Positions 8,791-17,884 of a stretch of 64,000 nt of DNA are shown here, one piece after another. Position 1 is the stretch's first letter, and each line of letters begins with the position of its first letter. The notes beneath the pieces are model-generated. The model was not told where the DNA came from and did no database searches. It saw nothing but the letters and a program-made list of their open reading frames with translations. The position numbers and the translations under genes were made by a program. This DNA is from Moraxellaceae bacterium (GTDB lineage Bacteria; Pseudomonadota; Gammaproteobacteria; Burkholderiales; Rhodocyclaceae): positions 1 through 64,000 of the forward strand of contig JAVHYF010000011.1 of the NCBI GenBank assembly GCA_031119205.1, read 5' to 3'.

Positions 8791-10254
8791 ATGCGTTTCC
8801 GTCGCCCCCTTCGCCAAGCCACGCTGCTGGCGCTGGTTGCCGCCCTCGCGGTTCCGCCGGCACCGGCCCAGATGGCTTCCAGCCTGCCTGATCTGGGAGA
8901 TGCTTCCCAGGCCGACCTGTCGCCCGCCATGGAACGGCGTGCCGGCGAGCAGGTCATGCGGGAAATCCGCTTCCGTGAGCGCAGTTACGTCGATGATCCC
9001 GAGCTCGAGAACTACCTGAACGCCGTCGGGGCCCGGCTGGTGACGGCGGCGGGCGCATCGCCGCAGGACTTCACCTTCTTTGCGTTGCGTGACAACACGA
9101 TCAACGCTTTTGCCATGCCCGGCGGCCTCATCGGCGTGCACACCGGTTTGCTGCTGACGACGCAGACCGAATCGGAGCTTGCTTCGGTGCTGGGGCACGA
9201 AATCGGTCACATCCAGCAGCGCCACATCGCCCGCATGCTGGCGCAGCAAGGTAACTCATCGATCCTGGTGGTGGCATCGCTCATTGCCGCGATCCTGGCG
9301 GCGCGCTCGAACTCCAACGTGCCGGCGGCGCTGGCTTCGGCCGGGCAGGCGGCGGCGATCCAGCAGCAGTTGGGTTTCTCGCGTGATGCGGAAATGGAGG
9401 CTGACCGGGTCGGCTTCAGCATCCTGCAGGCCGGTGGGTTCGATGTGCAGGGAATGCCTAATTTCTTCGAGCGCATGCAGCGCGCCAATCGTTTCAACGA
9501 GGGCAACGCGCCCAACTACCTGCGTACCCACCCGTTGACCAGCGACCGGGTCGCCGACACGGCTGCGCGTGCGCACGACGTGCGCCCCCGACAGGTAACG
9601 GATACACCGGAGTTTGCACTCCTGCGCGCCAAGCTGGATGCCGAGCGAGGAAATGCAAGCGATGCGCTGGCGCGCTTCCAGGCCCAGAACGGCACGAGTC
9701 TGACCGAGCAGGCTGCGCGCTGGTACGGCCTGACGCGGGTGTACTTGCGCGAGCGTCAGTTCGAGCAGGCCACGACGGCGCTGGCGAAGTTGCGTGAGTT
9801 CCGTTACCCCAGTTACATGGTCGAGACCCTGGGTGCCGACCTGCTGCGTGCGCAGGGCAAGCATGCAGAAGCGGCGCGTGTCTGCCACGATGCGCGAGCG
9901 CGCTGGCCCGCCCAGTCCGCTTTGATGTACTGCGAGACGCAGGCCTGGCTGGCGGCCAATGAACCGCAGAAGGCGCTGGATACCACCGGTGGGCGTATCC
10001 TGCCGGACAGTCAGGACTACCGCCGCTACGCCCTGCAGGCGCAGGCTTACGAGGCACTGGGCAAGCCGGCCTTGCAGCATCGCGCGCAAGCCGAGTTGTA
10101 TGTGCTGCAAGGTGCGTTACCAGCCGCCATCGATCAGCTGCAGATGGCGCAGAGGGGTGGCACTGGCGATTTCTACGAACAATCGATCATCGACGCACGC
10201 TTGCGTGAACTGCGCAGCCGCTTGCGCGAAGAGATGGATCGCAACCGGCGCTGA
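8791..10254 (+). CDS. bepA: BepA-like periplasmic M48 metalloprotease with TPR
   Basis: A 487-residue protein with a signal peptide (residues 1-27, ending in APAPAQ). The M48 zinc site is HEIGH at residues 136-140, and the third ligand is E201 in DAEMEADRVG. After the protease domain there are alpha-helical TPR-like repeats to the C-terminus (residues about 300-480). This is the BepA/YfgC layout: a quality-control protease and chaperone at the BAM complex that helps LptD and degrades stalled outer-membrane proteins. The ATG at 8791 has no clear Shine-Dalgarno site; a TATCAT at 8779-8784 would place the transcript start almost on the ATG. Confidence 0.85.
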   Translation: MRFRRPLRQATLLALVAALAVPPAPAQMASSLPDLGDASQADLSPAMERRAGEQVMREIRFRERSYVDDPELENYLNAVGARLVTAAGASPQDFTFFALRDNTINAFAMPGGLIGVHTGLLLTTQTESELASVLGHEIGHIQQRHIARMLAQQGNSSILVVASLIAAILAARSNSNVPAALASAGQAAAIQQQLGFSRDAEMEADRVGFSILQAGGFDVQGMPNFFERMQRANRFNEGNAPNYLRTHPLTSDRVADTAARAHDVRPRQVTDTPEFALLRAKLDAERGNASDALARFQAQNGTSLTEQAARWYGLTRVYLRERQFEQATTALAKLREFRYPSYMVETLGADLLRAQGKHAEAARVCHDARARWPAQSALMYCETQAWLAANEPQKALDTTGGRILPDSQDYRRYALQAQAYEALGKPALQHRAQAELYVLQGALPAAIDQLQMAQRGGTGDFYEQSIIDARLRELRSRLREEMDRNRR

Positions 10255-10272
10255 CGGAAAACAAGACAAAGC

Positions 10273-10503
10273 ATGGACTACGACGACGAACTGGATGTGC
10301 GCGGCCTGAAGTGCCCGCTGCCGATCCTGCGAACCAAGAAGGCGCTGGCTGCCATGGATACCGGCAAGGTGCTGCGCGTGGTGGCGACGGATCCGAGCAC
10401 GGTGAAGGACTTTGACGCCTTTGCGCGCCAGACCGGGCACGAACTGCTGTCGCGCAACGACCCGCCGGCCGACGAGTTCGTCTTCCTCATCCGTCGCAAG
10501 TAA
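10273..10503 (+). CDS. TusA-family sulfur carrier protein
   Basis: A 76-residue protein beginning LDVRGLKCPLPILRTKKAL, the TusA/SirA signature with cysteine 14 in a CPxP motif. TusA proteins pass persulfide sulfur in the cytoplasm, for example for tRNA 2-thiouridine or molybdenum cofactor enzymes. It lies 18 bases after the protease gene and 2 bases before yaeQ, so the three are probably one operon. Whether it is TusA itself or one of the several paralogous carriers cannot be decided from sequence alone. Confidence 0.85.
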   Translation: MDYDDELDVRGLKCPLPILRTKKALAAMDTGKVLRVVATDPSTVKDFDAFARQTGHELLSRNDPPADEFVFLIRRK

Positions 10504-10505
10504 TC

Positions 10506-11039
10506 GTGGCGCTGCGATCCACGGTTTACCGCGCCGAGCTCGGCGTGGCGGATATCGACCGCGCCTACTACGCCGAGCACTCACTGACGCTCGCGCGGCA
10601 TCCCTCCGAGACCGACGAGCGCATGATGGTGCGCCTGCTGGCCTTCGCGCTGTTCGCGGCCGAGCGCCTGGAGTTCGGGCGTGGCCTGTCTTCCGAAGAC
10701 GAAGCAGATCTGTGGGAGCGTGACCTGACGGGTGCGGTTACACACTGGATCGATGTCGGCCTGCCGGACCCGCGCGATGTGCGCCGCGCATGCAGCAAGG
10801 CCGCTCGCGTCAGCGTGCTGGCCTACGGCCGGACGGCGTCGATGTGGTGGGACAAAGCCACAGGCGACTTGCAGCGCTTCGACCACCTGGAGGTGTGGCA
10901 GTTGTCTGTGGATGACGGTGCAGCACTGGCTGCCCAGGCAGCCAAGACCATGGAGGTTCGCTGCACGATCCAGGAGGGCGTGCTGTACTGGTCGGGTGGT
11001 GGCAGTGATCTGCAGATCCAGCTTCAGCGCCTGAAGTGA
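10506..11039 (+). CDS. yaeQ: YaeQ family protein
   Basis: A 177-residue protein with the family features ALRSTVYRAELGVADIDR, HPSETDERMMVRLLAFALF, GLPDPRDVRRACSKA and VWQLSVDDGAAL. YaeQ has a PD-(D/E)XK nuclease-like fold in known structures; the E. coli and Salmonella members were linked to RfaH suppression, but the biochemical role is unsettled. The start is a GTG two bases after the TusA-like stop, consistent with coupled translation. A strong palindromic terminator follows. Confidence 0.92.
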   Translation: MALRSTVYRAELGVADIDRAYYAEHSLTLARHPSETDERMMVRLLAFALFAAERLEFGRGLSSEDEADLWERDLTGAVTHWIDVGLPDPRDVRRACSKAARVSVLAYGRTASMWWDKATGDLQRFDHLEVWQLSVDDGAALAAQAAKTMEVRCTIQEGVLYWSGGGSDLQIQLQRLK

Positions 11040-11056
11040 CGCCTCCGTAACCCGAA

Positions 11057-11088
11057 GAGAAAGGCCCCGTCATGACGGGGCCTTTCTC
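11057..11088. terminator. Perfect 32-bp palindromic terminator
   Basis: GAGAAAGGCCCCGTC followed by its exact complement, with TTTCTC ends on both strands. It separates the convergent yaeQ operon and the metacaspase operon and can act in both directions. Confidence 0.9.
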
Positions 11089-11109
11089 ATTGCGGATGAC
11101 GGCGTTGCT

Positions 11110-12156
11110 TCAGCTGCGGAAGTTGAACATCGGGTCGAGCTGCACGCATTTCGTCTGTACCCTGAATACGGCATAGGTCAGCGCATTGAGCGGATTGTCG
11201 CGGCCGAGGTTGGCTACGTCGCGCGCATCCAGATTGGCGGGCGCAAGCAGGCCGAAGGTGGGGTAGAACACTGCGTCTGCAGCCGCCAGTGCGGCGTGGT
11301 CACGGCCGCGCGCCATGATGCAGTAGCCGGGGTTCAGCGCGCCAAGGCGGATGCGTGGGTTACCACCGGTGAACTCGTCGTGTGCCCGCTGTGTCAGTGC
11401 CAGGCGCATCGGTGCGCTGCGGAACAGCACCTCGTGGTCTTCGTCCGCCAGCCGCCCGAGCAACTCGTCGATGAGGCCGATGGCCGTCGTGGTGACTGCC
11501 GGGAAGCCGAGCACCGAAGTCAGGGCTGTGCCAGCGCCGCTGCCGAGGAAGCCGAACAGTTTTTTCCACCACGCTGGCTCTTCGTGCTTCACCACCTCGA
11601 AGCTCAGGTTGCCGAGGCCGCCCGGAATCTCGATCGGTCGATTGCCGAACGCACGGTTCAGGTCGGCCTGTAGCTCCTTGGTCTGTGCCGGGCGTGCGGA
11701 CTGTTCGTTGTACAGCTTCAGGCCGGCCGCGACCGCCCAGAAGGCGGTATCGAAGTAGCGGTCGATGGACTCGGGGTCCTTGCCGAAGTTGATGCGCATC
11801 GTGGCGCGAGTGCCGGGCTCCACGTCCTCGCCAGCGCCGAGGTGGAAGGCCGTCAGCGACAGCCGGCTGACGATGTCTGGCGTCGCATCGCTGCCTGCGA
11901 GTTGTGGCGTGACGGATTCGGTCGACAGGATGGCCGGGCCCGTCGGGTCGTTGCCAAGCTGGAAGACGACGAACTGGTTGGCGAGATCGTCGTCAGAGGG
12001 CCGCACGCCATCGTCACGGCGGAACGGCAGCTCGTCAGGACGGCTATCGTCGCCGCTGCCGAATCGCGGGCCGCGCGCAGCGCGCGCCACCGGCGCAGCC
12101 GTGTCCGCAATGCCGGTCAGGGTCTGGTCAAGCCGGTGCGAGAAGAGGGCGCTCAT
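11110..12156 (-). CDS. Unrecognised protein paired with metacaspase
   Basis: A 348-residue protein I do not recognise. The ATG at 12156 begins two bases after the metacaspase stop. There is no signal peptide. Residues 1-55 are charged, arginine-rich and likely disordered (APVARAARGPRF), residues 60-190 look like a beta-rich domain, and residues 196-236 form a Gly/Ala/Leu-rich stretch (KKLFGFLGSGAGTALTSVLG) that could enter a membrane. The C-terminal part contains LNPGYCIMARGRDHAALAAA and ends in FNFRS. The tight pairing suggests it is a substrate, regulator or effector of the protease. Frame and codon use match the neighbours. Confidence 0.7.
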   Translation of the reverse strand: MSALFSHRLDQTLTGIADTAAPVARAARGPRFGSGDDSRPDELPFRRDDGVRPSDDDLANQFVVFQLGNDPTGPAILSTESVTPQLAGSDATPDIVSRLSLTAFHLGAGEDVEPGTRATMRINFGKDPESIDRYFDTAFWAVAAGLKLYNEQSARPAQTKELQADLNRAFGNRPIEIPGGLGNLSFEVVKHEEPAWWKKLFGFLGSGAGTALTSVLGFPAVTTTAIGLIDELLGRLADEDHEVLFRSAPMRLALTQRAHDEFTGGNPRIRLGALNPGYCIMARGRDHAALAAADAVFYPTFGLLAPANLDARDVANLGRDNPLNALTYAVFRVQTKCVQLDPMFNFRS

Positions 12157-12158
12157 GC

Positions 12159-12953
12159 TCAGTCCAGCACCTTGAATTTGCGGGCGCCGCGCGAGCCGTA
12201 GATCTGCGGGTTCTGCGGCAGGCTGGTGGAGGGCAGGTAGGCGCGCACTTCCTTGAACCATGCCTCGTAGGTTGCGGGCTTGCGTTCGGCCAGCACCTTC
12301 AGTGCGTAGTAAGTGAAGGCGCCGTTGGGGCGGCCGCGGAAGCTGGTGTCCCAGCTGAATTCCACGTCCGTGCAGCCGGACAGCAGCAGGTCGCCCCCGG
12401 TACGGCTCATGCCGCCACTGAGGACCGGCGGTTTGACCGGCTTCAGCAAGGTGACCTGCGAGGGCTTCATCCACGCGGCGGGCGGGGCGAAGCGCGCCTT
12501 CGGTGCACCGGCATCGACGTCGCTGTCGTCGCCACGGGTCACCGAGCCAGAGTGGCAGCTGTCCGATATAAGAACGATGCGAACGCCCGCTGCGCGGGTG
12601 CCGAAGATGGCGTGGATCTCGTCGTCCAGCAGCGCGCCGGCAGTCGTCAGGTCGTGCGGGCACCAGCCTTCGTCGCGCGCATCGGTTTCGTCGCCGGACT
12701 CATCCGGCACCCAGGTGCCGTGACCGGAGTACGTAATGACCACGGTGTCGCCCTTCTTCGCGCCGCCGATCAGTGTGGACAGCCCGTCGACCAGTGCTGC
12801 GCGGGTGGCCTGTGCGTCCAGCAGGGTCTTCACCGTGAAGCCGCGGCCGCTGAGCATCGCCGACCAGTCGTGGGCGTCGTTGACGCAACCGGCCAGCTTG
12901 CCGACGGCGGAAGGGTAGTCGTTGATGCCGATGCACAGTGCGCTGCGGGCCAT
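12159..12953 (-). CDS. Metacaspase-type caspase-like protease (C14)
   Basis: A 264-residue caspase-fold protease. It starts ARSALCIGINDYP, a typical p20 beginning. The catalytic dyad is visible: H78 in VVITYSGHGTW and C133 in ISDSCHSGS. Insertions rich in aspartate (DESGDETDARDEG) between them are common in metacaspases and may bind calcium. Metacaspases cleave after arginine or lysine and act in stress, protein quality control or regulated death. The ATG at 12953 has a GAGGAG site upstream. It is the first gene of a two-gene operon with the 348-residue partner. No signal peptide, so it should act in the cytoplasm. Confidence 0.9.
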   Translation of the reverse strand: MARSALCIGINDYPSAVGKLAGCVNDAHDWSAMLSGRGFTVKTLLDAQATRAALVDGLSTLIGGAKKGDTVVITYSGHGTWVPDESGDETDARDEGWCPHDLTTAGALLDDEIHAIFGTRAAGVRIVLISDSCHSGSVTRGDDSDVDAGAPKARFAPPAAWMKPSQVTLLKPVKPPVLSGGMSRTGGDLLLSGCTDVEFSWDTSFRGRPNGAFTYYALKVLAERKPATYEAWFKEVRAYLPSTSLPQNPQIYGSRGARKFKVLD

Positions 12954-13136
12954 GGTTGTCTCCTCGGGGGCTGCGTGAAGGTTGCGATGGATGGGATGCG
13001 CTATTGATAGCCAGCCACGCATCCGGCGTCAAAGACCTTAAGGGCAGGCGCGTGCTTGCCGGGGCGTGGCTGCCCGGATGGTCGTCGCCCGCGCGACGCC
13101 ACATATACTGCGAGCCTGCGGATCAGGGAGGTGGAT

Positions 13137-14477
13137 GTGGAGTTGTCAGTGGTGGCAGTGCTGGGGCTGGTGGCTATCGGTCTGGTGTGGCTCATCGTGC
13201 TGGGCCTGCTGGCGGGGCGGCGCGCGCAAGCACAGGCCGAGGCGCTGGGGCGCCGTGTCGAGGAGTTGCTCGCACAGGGGCACCGCGGCATGTTGAGCGA
13301 CCTGCATGCCGGCCTGGATCGCCAGGGCGACCGTATCACCACCGCGCAGACCGACAGCGCGGAGCGTCTGCGCGCGCTTGTAGGTGAGGAGCTGCGCGCC
13401 ACCCGTGAGGCGATGGCTCGCCTGCAGCTCAACCTGACCCAGCAGCAGGAGGCGTTGAAGACGGCGATGATCGGCCAGACCATGGAGAAGCTGGGCGAGG
13501 TGTCGCGCGCCGACCGCGAGCTGCTGCAGGATGGCTTGCGCCAGGCGTCGATGCAGCTGGGCAGCAACGTGGAGTTGCTGACGCGCACGCTCAACGAGCG
13601 GCTCGATGCCATCTCCGGTGTCGTGCATCAGCGTCTGGACGAAGGCTTCAGGAAGACCAACGAGACCTTTGCCAGTGTCATGGCGCGGCTGGCCACCATC
13701 GACGAGGCGCAGAAGAAGATCGGCGATCTGACCACCAACGTCGTCAGCCTGCAGGAGTTGCTGGGTGACAAGCGTTCGCGTGGCGCCTTCGGCGAAGTGC
13801 AGCTGGAAGCGCTGGTGCGCAACGTGCTGCCGCCGGATGCCTTCAGCTTCCAGCACACCCTGTCCAACGCGGCGCGTGCCGACTGCGTACTGCGCTTGCC
13901 GGAGCCCACCGGCATGGTGGCGGTGGATGCCAAGTTTCCGCTGGAGAACTACCACCGGATGTTCGACGAGGCGCTGGCCGAGTCCGACCGCAAGTCCGCG
14001 CAGACGGCCTTCAAGGCGGACGTGAAGCGGCACGTGGATGCCATCGCCAACAAGTACATCGTGGCGGGCGAGACTTCCGACGGCGCGGTGATGTTCCTGC
14101 CGGCGGAGGCGGTGTTCGCCGAAGTGCATGCCTACCATCCGGACCTCGTCAGCTATGCGCAGGCCCGGCGCGTGTGGATCGTGTCGCCCACCACCCTGAT
14201 GGCAGTGCTGAATACTGCGCGCGCCGTGCTGAAGGACGTGGAGACGCGCAAGCAGATCCACCTCATCAAGGATGCGCTCGGCAAGCTGTCGAAGGATTTC
14301 TCGCGCTTCGACGAGCGCATGGCGGCACTGGCGCGGCACATCGACCAGGCCAACAAGGACGTGCAGGAAGTGCATGTTTCCAGCCGCAAGATTTCCGGCC
14401 ATTTCATGCGCATCGAATCCGTGCAGCTCGAAGACGTGCCCCAAGCACTCGCCACGCCCGACGATCCTGCGCAGTGA
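13137..14477 (+). CDS. rmuC: DNA recombination protein RmuC
   Basis: A 446-residue protein when started at the GTG at 13137, chosen because AGGGAGG lies 5 bases before it. It has an N-terminal membrane helix (VVAVLGLVAIGLVWLIVLG), a long coiled coil (residues about 30-190) and the RmuC domain (LLGDKRSRGAFGEVQLEALV, VDAKFPLENYHRM, DGAVMFLPAEAVFAEVHAY, VWIVSPTTLMAVL). RmuC restricts inversion of short inverted repeats and is predicted to be a nuclease-fold protein. It is monocistronic here, divergent from the metacaspase operon. Confidence 0.93.
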   Translation: MELSVVAVLGLVAIGLVWLIVLGLLAGRRAQAQAEALGRRVEELLAQGHRGMLSDLHAGLDRQGDRITTAQTDSAERLRALVGEELRATREAMARLQLNLTQQQEALKTAMIGQTMEKLGEVSRADRELLQDGLRQASMQLGSNVELLTRTLNERLDAISGVVHQRLDEGFRKTNETFASVMARLATIDEAQKKIGDLTTNVVSLQELLGDKRSRGAFGEVQLEALVRNVLPPDAFSFQHTLSNAARADCVLRLPEPTGMVAVDAKFPLENYHRMFDEALAESDRKSAQTAFKADVKRHVDAIANKYIVAGETSDGAVMFLPAEAVFAEVHAYHPDLVSYAQARRVWIVSPTTLMAVLNTARAVLKDVETRKQIHLIKDALGKLSKDFSRFDERMAALARHIDQANKDVQEVHVSSRKISGHFMRIESVQLEDVPQALATPDDPAQ

Positions 14478-14574
14478 CACTGCGCTGTAGCAACATGACC
14501 GTGATTCCCGGTTGCATGCTCGCCGCTGCGCGATCATGCTGCGTGCTCGCATCGAGCAGGGCGGGAGGCCCGAT

Positions 14575-15807
14575 ATGAACGCACAGTCCAGCACCCGCTC
14601 CGGGCCCTCTGCCTGGTTGTGGCTCACGCTTGCCGCCGCTTCCATCATGGTGGTGACCATGGGCTCGCGGCAATCGCTGGGCCTCTTCGTGTCGCCGCTC
14701 AACACGGCGACCGGCCTGGGCATCGCCAGCATCAGTTTCGCCATGGCGATCGGCCAGTTCATGTGGGGTGCGGTGCAACCGGTGGCCGGGGCGCTGTCAG
14801 AGCGCTACGGGCCGGCACCGGTACTGGCTGCCGGCCTCGTTGTCCTGGCGCTTGGTAATGCGCTGACGCCGTTCATGGACTCGACCTGGGGGCTGTGTCT
14901 CACCATCGGCGTACTGACCGCAGCGGGTTCCGGCGCCGGCAGCTTCTCGGTGCTGATCGGCGCGGTGGCGCAGCGCATTCCGGCCGAACGTCGCGGCATG
15001 GCCTCCGGCATCATCAATGCGGGCGGCTCCTTCGGGCAGTTCATCTTTGCGCCGATCCTTCAGGGGCTGATCCTCGCCGTCGGCTGGATGGGCGCCATGT
15101 GGTCGCTGGCGCTGGTGTCACTGGCGGCGCTGCCGCTGATCCGTGTGTTGCGGCCCGGCACGCCTGCAGTCCATGCAGCCGCACAAGCCCCCGCGCCACC
15201 CGGTGGCCTGCGCACCGCAGTGCGCGAGGCGCTGCGTGACCGCAGCTACTTGTTGCTGCATGCCGGCTTCTTCACCTGCGGTTTCCACATCGCGTTCCTG
15301 GTGACCCACCTGCCGGGTGAAGTGGACCTGTGCGGCCTGCCTGCGACGGTGGCGAGCTGGTCGCTGGCCATCATCGGCGCAGCGAACATCTTCGGCAGCC
15401 TGCTGGCCGGTTGGTGGGTACAGCGTTACCGCAGCAAGATGGTGCTGTTCTGGATGTACGCCTCGCGCGCGCTGCTGGTGCTGATCTATCTCGCAGCGCC
15501 GAAGACGGAGCTGACCTTCTACCTGTTCGCCGCCGGGCTCGGCTTCACCTGGCTGGCGACGGTGCCGCCCACTGCCGGCGTGGTCGGCAAGCTGTTCGGT
15601 ACGCGCTACCTCGCCACCCTGTTCGGGCTGACCCTGTTGTCCCATCAGATCGGTGGTTTTCTGGGGGCCTGGCTGGGTGGCGTCGCCATCACCGAGTTGG
15701 GCAGCTATGACGCCATGTGGTGGATCGACGCGGGACTCGCCGCGATCGCGGCGCTGTGCAACCTGCCGATCCGCGAGGAGAAAATCGTCAGGGCTGCGAC
15801 GGCCTGA
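14575..15807 (+). CDS. MFS transporter
   Basis: A 410-residue polytopic protein with 12 predicted membrane helices. The ATG at 14575 has GGGAGG 6 bases upstream. The N-terminal half contains GSRQSLGLFVSPL and the loop 2-3 region LSERYGPAPVLAAGLVVLALG, typical of the monocarboxylate/oxalate-formate-like MFS group; the glycine-rich GAGSGAGSFSVL helix is also typical. The substrate cannot be inferred. The gene is alone, followed by the convergent lpxH. Confidence 0.85.
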   Translation: MNAQSSTRSGPSAWLWLTLAAASIMVVTMGSRQSLGLFVSPLNTATGLGIASISFAMAIGQFMWGAVQPVAGALSERYGPAPVLAAGLVVLALGNALTPFMDSTWGLCLTIGVLTAAGSGAGSFSVLIGAVAQRIPAERRGMASGIINAGGSFGQFIFAPILQGLILAVGWMGAMWSLALVSLAALPLIRVLRPGTPAVHAAAQAPAPPGGLRTAVREALRDRSYLLLHAGFFTCGFHIAFLVTHLPGEVDLCGLPATVASWSLAIIGAANIFGSLLAGWWVQRYRSKMVLFWMYASRALLVLIYLAAPKTELTFYLFAAGLGFTWLATVPPTAGVVGKLFGTRYLATLFGLTLLSHQIGGFLGAWLGGVAITELGSYDAMWWIDAGLAAIAALCNLPIREEKIVRAATA

Positions 15808-15825
15808 TCTGTCGCAGGAGGCGGA

Positions 15826-16542
15826 TCAGGCTTCGCGTGCCTGCAGCGCGTGGCCGTCCCACTCCAGCCAGGTGGCCTTGTCGTGCCAGTCGGCCAGCAC
15901 CCAGCGGACACAGGCCCGACCGTCCACGACCAGATCGTGGCGAGCGGGGCGGTGCGTGTGGCCGTGGATCATCCAACTGGCGCCGCTGTCCCGGAAAACC
16001 TGCGCGATGGCGTCGTCATTGACGTCCATGATGCGCATTTCCTTGAACTGCTTGGCGTTGCCGATCTGGTTGCGTACACCCCGGGTGATCTTCAGGCGTA
16101 GCGAAAACGGCAGCATGCGGAACACGAACTGCCGCCAGGGCGAGCGCACTTTGGCGCGGAAACGCTGGTAGGAAACATCGTCGGTGCACTGGGCGTCGCC
16201 GTGGAGCAGAACCGTCCTGTGGCCGCCAAGCTCGATCTGCGCTGGCTCCTCCACGATCTGCAGGCCGCAGCGTCTGGCAAATTTCCGGCCGAGCAGGAAA
16301 TCGCGGTTGCCGATGACCAGTCTGATATCCACCCCCGCACTGCGTAGCGCCACAAGCGCGTCGGCTATGCGCCGGTTGAAAGGCGTGTCCACCTCTTCAT
16401 CGCCCGTCCAGAACTCGAAGAGATCTCCGAGTATCCACAGCGCTTGCCCTTGCCGTACCGGCCCCGCCAGGAAGTCCAGGAAGGCCTTGGCGGTGGCGGG
16501 GCGCGACTCGTCGAGGTGCAGGTCGGAAATGAAGTAGATCAC
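15826..16542 (-). CDS. lpxH: UDP-2,3-diacylglucosamine hydrolase LpxH
   Basis: A 238-residue metallophosphoesterase (E. coli LpxH 240). It cleaves UDP-2,3-diacylglucosamine to lipid X in lipid A synthesis at the inner membrane. Metal ligands are visible in order: D7 and H9 (ISDLHLDE), D40 (LGDLFEFW), N79 (IGNRDFL), H114 (LLHGDAQCTDD), H193 and H195 (MIHGHTHRP). The start is the GTG at 16542, which gives the family N-terminus IYFISDLHL; the frame continues upstream without better support. It lies after ppiB, with a hairpin between them. Confidence 0.95.
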   Translation of the reverse strand: MIYFISDLHLDESRPATAKAFLDFLAGPVRQGQALWILGDLFEFWTGDEEVDTPFNRRIADALVALRSAGVDIRLVIGNRDFLLGRKFARRCGLQIVEEPAQIELGGHRTVLLHGDAQCTDDVSYQRFRAKVRSPWRQFVFRMLPFSLRLKITRGVRNQIGNAKQFKEMRIMDVNDDAIAQVFRDSGASWMIHGHTHRPARHDLVVDGRACVRWVLADWHDKATWLEWDGHALQAREA

Positions 16543-16607
16543 GGCAAGTCTGATCGATTGGTGTGGCGCAGTGCGCCGGGGCAGGGAGGCATGACCTCGT
16601 AACGGCA

Positions 16608-16628
16608 ACGCCGGCACAAGGCCGGCGT
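16608..16628 (-). terminator. Hairpin between ppiB and lpxH
   Basis: An 8-bp stem ACGCCGGC-acaag-GCCGGCGT downstream of ppiB. No T run follows on either strand, so it may attenuate or stabilise the ppiB 3' end instead of terminating fully. Confidence 0.4.
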
Positions 16629-16662
16629 CCGGGGCAATGCGACCACTCGGGTGGCAGGCTGG

Positions 16663-17163
16663 TCAGGCGATGACTTCGGCCTTCTCGATGACCACTGCTT
16701 CGGCCGGCACGTCCTGATGGAAGCCGCTGCGGCCGGTCTTCACGCCCTTGATCTTGTTCATGACATCCAGGCCTTCGCTGATCTTGCCGAACACGCAGTA
16801 GCCCCAGCCTTGCACGCTTTCGTTGCGGAAGTTCAGGAAGTCGTTGTCGGCCACGTTGAGGAAGAACTGCGCGGTGGCGGAGTGCGGGTCGCTGGTGCGC
16901 GCCATGGCAATGGTGCCGATGTCGTTCTTCAGGCCGTTGCTGGCCTCGTTCTTGATCGGGTCCTGGGTGGACTTCTGTTCCATGTCGGGAGTGAAGCCAC
17001 CGCCCTGGATCATGAAGCCATTGATGACACGGTGGAAGATGGTGCCGTCATAGTGGCCGGACTCGACGTAGGACAGGAAGTTCTTGACGGTTTCCGGTGC
17101 CTTCTCGGCATCCAGTGCAATGACGATCTCGCCGTGGTTGGTGGTGAGCTTGACGGTGGACAT
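16663..17163 (-). CDS. ppiB: Cytoplasmic cyclophilin peptidyl-prolyl isomerase
   Basis: A 166-residue cyclophilin without signal peptide, matching PpiB in length. Core motifs: [20 protein letters not shown] (catalytic arginine in FHRV), [19 protein letters not shown] and [17 protein letters not shown]. It speeds cis-trans isomerisation of prolyl bonds in cytoplasmic proteins. An AGGAGAACCCCC leader precedes the ATG at 17163. It is the cytoplasmic partner of the adjacent periplasmic homologue and probably arose with it by duplication; a terminator separates the two. Confidence 0.95.
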   Translation of the reverse strand: MSTVKLTTNHGEIVIALDAEKAPETVKNFLSYVESGHYDGTIFHRVINGFMIQGGGFTPDMEQKSTQDPIKNEASNGLKNDIGTIAMARTSDPHSATAQFFLNVADNDFLNFRNESVQGWGYCVFGKISEGLDVMNKIKGVKTGRSGFHQDVPAEAVVIEKAEVIA

Positions 17164-17186
17164 TGGGGGTTCTCCTGTCGATCTGT

Positions 17187-17216
17187 GAAAAAAGCTGAGG
17201 GCCGCAGTTGCGGCCC
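17187..17216 (-). terminator. Terminator of TPR-Ldt-ppiA operon
   Basis: On the minus strand the hairpin GGGCCGCA-AC-TGCGGCCC (17199-17216) is followed after five bases by TTTTTT. It ends the envelope operon before ppiB. Confidence 0.8.
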
Positions 17217-17254
17217 GGGGGCAATCAAGGATAGGCGCGGACGCGGGTCTGCGC

Positions 17255-17884
17255 TCAGGGTTTCTTCGGTGTGTTCTTGGCGGCGTTGGCGTCCGGCAAT
17301 ACCCGGGCGGTCGTGACGAGGATGGGGGTGCGCGGCACGTCGTCCATGCCGCCGGCGTTACCGGTGGGCACGGTGGCCATCTTGCTCACTACGTCCATGC
17401 CTTCCACCACTTTGCCGAACACGGCGTAGCCGTGGCCGTCCGGTTGCGGGTGGTTGAGCATGCCGTTGTTGTTCAGGTTGATATAGAACTGCGAGGTGGC
17501 CGAGTTGGGGTCACCGGTGCGGGCCATCGCCAGGGTGCCGGTGTCGTTCTTCAGGCCGTTCTTCGATTCCAGCGCGATCGGCTTGCGTACCGGCTTCTGG
17601 TTCATGCCCTTGTCGAAGCCGCCGCCCTGGGCGACGAAGCCGGGGATCACGCGGTGGAATACGGTGCCGTCGTAGTGCTTGTCATTCACGTACTGCAGGA
17701 AGTTGGCCACCGACAGCGGTGCCTTCTCCGCGTACAGCTCCACCGTGAAACTGCCCAGCGAGGTTTCGAACTTCACGCGTGGGTCGGCAGCGTGGGCGAC
17801 GAAGCTGGCGCAGGCTGCAAGGGCGCACAGCAGGCGCGCAGTGAAGCGTGTGGCGGAACTGTTGCGGACGTGGGTCAGGCTCAA
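17255..17884 (-). CDS. ppiA: Periplasmic cyclophilin peptidyl-prolyl isomerase
   Basis: A 209-residue cyclophilin with a signal peptide ([15 protein letters not shown], cleavage before ADPRV). No ATG is available; the TTG at 17884 overlaps the upstream stop as TTGA and has AAGGAG 8 bases before it, so I use it. Motifs include [40 protein letters not shown] and [17 protein letters not shown]. It should assist folding of exported proteins. It is the last gene of the operon with an L,D-transpeptidase and a TPR protein, all exported, which points to a role in envelope biogenesis. Confidence 0.93.
   Translation of the reverse strand: MSLTHVRNSSATRFTARLLCALAACASFVAHAADPRVKFETSLGSFTVELYAEKAPLSVANFLQYVNDKHYDGTVFHRVIPGFVAQGGGFDKGMNQKPVRKPIALESKNGLKNDTGTLAMARTGDPNSATSQFYINLNNNGMLNHPQPDGHGYAVFGKVVEGMDVVSKMATVPTGNAGGMDDVPRTPILVTTARVLPDANAAKNTPKKP

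Noticed and set aside
13146-14762. Open frame of 538 codons opposite rmuC
   Set aside because: Shadow of rmuC; no domain, no ribosome site, low-complexity His/Gln/Arg product.
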